Positions 6,213-6,966 of a DNA stretch of 6,966 nucleotides are shown here, piece by piece; position 1 is the stretch's first letter, and every line of letters starts with the position of its first letter. The notes under the pieces were generated by a model. That model ran no database searches and was not told where the DNA came from. It saw only the letters and a program-made list of their open reading frames with translations. The stretch covers positions 1-6,966 of the forward strand of contig CAILKA010000466.1 of assembly GCA_903834645.1 (NCBI GenBank), given 5' to 3'. The stretch is from an uncultured beta proteobacterium (GTDB taxonomy: Bacteria; Pseudomonadota; Gammaproteobacteria; Burkholderiales; Burkholderiaceae_C). The position numbers and the translations under genes were made by a program.

Positions 6213-6701
6213 TCAGACATAGCGCCGACTCACCGACTCGGCCACGCAGGCAGGCTTGGACGAGCCCTCGAGCTCCATCGTCACCTCCATCACGAGCTGC
6301 GCGCCGCCCTCCAGCGGCTCGTAGCTCAGCAGGCGAAACCGCCCCCGGATGCGCCCGCCAGCGGGCACGGGCGCAGTGAAGCGCACACGGTTGAGCCCGT
6401 AGTTCACGCCCATGCGCACGTCCTCGATGACGAGCGCGCGTTCGAACAGCATGGGCAGCAGCGACAGCGTCAGGAACCCGTGCGCGATGGTGGTGCCGAA
6501 GGGCCCCTGGGCGGCCCGTTCGTGGTCCACGTGGATCCACTGGTGGTCGTCGGTAGCCTGGGCGAAGAGATCGATGCGGCGCTGGTCGATTTCGATCCAG
6601 GGGCCGGTGCACAGGACCTCGCCCACACGGTCGCGCAAGTCCTGCAGGTGCGCCACGCGCAGCGGGGCAGCGGGAATCGGGTCGTCCTGCGTGGAAGTCA
6701 C
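6213..6701 (-). CDS. MaoC-like (R)-specific enoyl-CoA hydratase (hot-dog fold)
   Basis: This 162-residue single hot-dog-domain protein is of the normal size for small MaoC-like dehydratases, which add water to trans-2-enoyl-CoA to give (R)-3-hydroxyacyl-CoA in fatty acid or polyhydroxyalkanoate metabolism in the cytoplasm. The signature FAQATDDHQWIHVD (46-59) holds the catalytic pair Asp52 and His57. It is followed by the TIAHGFLTLSLLPML helix region (about 72-86), as in the Rv0130/HtdZ-like group. Two glycines usual in this group are replaced: Gly to Asp51 just before the catalytic Asp, and Gly to Thr before TIAHG. The catalytic pair itself is intact, so activity is likely. The start is taken as GTG 6701 because GAGAGG (6714-6709) lies seven bases before it and homologues begin about there; the frame is open to 6866 without support. 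It shares a strand with the regulator but is 179 bp away and may be a separate unit. Confidence 0.92.
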   Translation of the reverse strand: MTSTQDDPIPAAPLRVAHLQDLRDRVGEVLCTGPWIEIDQRRIDLFAQATDDHQWIHVDHERAAQGPFGTTIAHGFLTLSLLPMLFERALVIEDVRMGVNYGLNRVRFTAPVPAGGRIRGRFRLLSYEPLEGGAQLVMEVTMELEGSSKPACVAESVSRRYV

Positions 6702-6708
6702 ACCTTGC

Positions 6709-6714
6709 CCTCTC
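6709..6714 (-). promoter_or_regulatory. Ribosome binding site deciding the GTG start of the maoC-like gene
   Basis: GAGAGG on the - strand precedes the GTG at 6701 by seven bases. No comparable site precedes upstream in-frame start codons, so this sets the 162-residue protein rather than the longer frame. Confidence 0.65.
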
Positions 6715-6856
6715 GCTGTTCTTCTGGCTTGTCCTTCCAGCCGCGACGGGCTTCGCCGCGGGGGAATCGATGCTACCCACGCGAGGGCCTCGTGACCTCG
6801 GGACTCACCCCTAACCAAGACCCCGACGCCAGGCGGGTCTAGCTGCGCCGGCGCGC

Positions 6857-6862
6857 GACAAT
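6857..6862 (+). promoter_or_regulatory. Possible -10 element (GACAAT) for a leaderless DUF1841 transcript
   Basis: The 167-bp divergent gap (6702-6868) should hold promoters for the maoC-like gene and the DUF1841 gene. GACAAT at 6857-6862 resembles a sigma-70 -10 box and ends six bases before the ATG at 6869, so transcription would begin at or next to the start codon. No Shine-Dalgarno is present before this ATG, which fits a leaderless mRNA. No good -35 box is visible about 17 bases upstream. For the maoC direction I see no convincing promoter; TAGCAT near 6774-6769 is a weak candidate. Nothing else is recognisable in the gap. Confidence 0.35.
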
Positions 6863-6868
6863 GCATCG

Positions 6869-6966
6869 ATGTTCCAGCCCTCCCAGCACGATGTGCGGCG
6901 CTTCTTCTGCGAGGCCGCGAGCCGGCAGCGCGAGGGCCTGCCGCTGGACCCGATGCAGGCCCAGGC
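6869..6966 (+). CDS. DUF1841 family protein, N-terminal fragment
   Basis: The first 32 codons and part of the 33rd are visible before the window ends. The peptide begins MFQPSQHDVRRFF and continues with a REGLPLDPMQAQ stretch. This matches the start of proteobacterial DUF1841 proteins, which typically read M-F-N-P-S-R-x-x-V-R-x-F-F and then a P-L-x-P-L/M-E-A segment. These are small conserved proteins of unknown function, so no role is assigned. The ATG at 6869 is chosen because the family signature starts exactly there. An ATG at 6861 is in another frame. Only the N-terminus supports the call. Confidence 0.82.
   Translation, partial: MFQPSQHDVRRFFCEAASRQREGLPLDPMQAQ

Noticed and set aside
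6034..6780. Upstream extension of the response-regulator frame through the gap and the maoC-like gene
   Set aside because: The receiver domain begins at the ATG at 6033, which has a strong ribosome site. The extension has no domain and runs across maoC in another frame.

Overview
This is a very GC-rich bacterial chromosomal window. All six visible stop codons are TGA, and long stop-free frames run antisense to the real genes. The gene families and the DUF1841 start suggest a betaproteobacterium, most likely Burkholderiales. That is an inference from sequence style, not a database match. There are no rRNA or tRNA genes, insertion sequences, CRISPR arrays, phage genes or plasmid genes.

Left part, + strand. 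The window opens in the last 33 codons of a nitroreductase-type flavoprotein (1-102). Its TGA shares a base with the ATG of a 457-residue polytopic membrane protein (102-1475), so the two are probably translationally coupled. The membrane protein resembles ion-transporter (IT) superfamily permeases in layout, but its substrate is unknown. It ends only 8 bp from the end of the convergent ftsH-like gene. A GC-rich hairpin (1467-1483) lies over this junction and could serve as a bidirectional terminator.

Centre, - strand, read right to left. A LuxR/NarL-type response regulator (6033-5284), a six-TM hybrid histidine kinase with a C-terminal receiver domain (5227-3464) and an FtsH-family AAA+ zinc metalloprotease (3403-1484) lie close together and look like one operon. 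The kinase has almost no extracytoplasmic sensor domain, so it probably senses something at or in the membrane. The protease at the end of the operon is membrane-anchored with all catalytic motifs intact, and looks like a paralogue of housekeeping FtsH (zinc motif HEMGH instead of the usual HEAGH). The linkage of a two-component system to a dedicated membrane protease is the most interesting feature of the window.

Right part. Upstream of the regulator, also on the - strand, is a MaoC-like (R)-specific enoyl-CoA hydratase (6701-6213). The 179-bp gap between them holds two dyad-symmetric elements that share the half-site GCGTGC and are candidate operators. Divergent from maoC, a DUF1841 gene starts at 6869 and leaves the window. 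It has no Shine-Dalgarno sequence but a -10-like GACAAT six bases before its ATG, so it may be a leaderless transcript.

Most of the window is ordinary, well-preserved coding sequence. I see no clear evidence of a wholly new system beyond the regulator-kinase-protease cluster and the uncharacterised permease.
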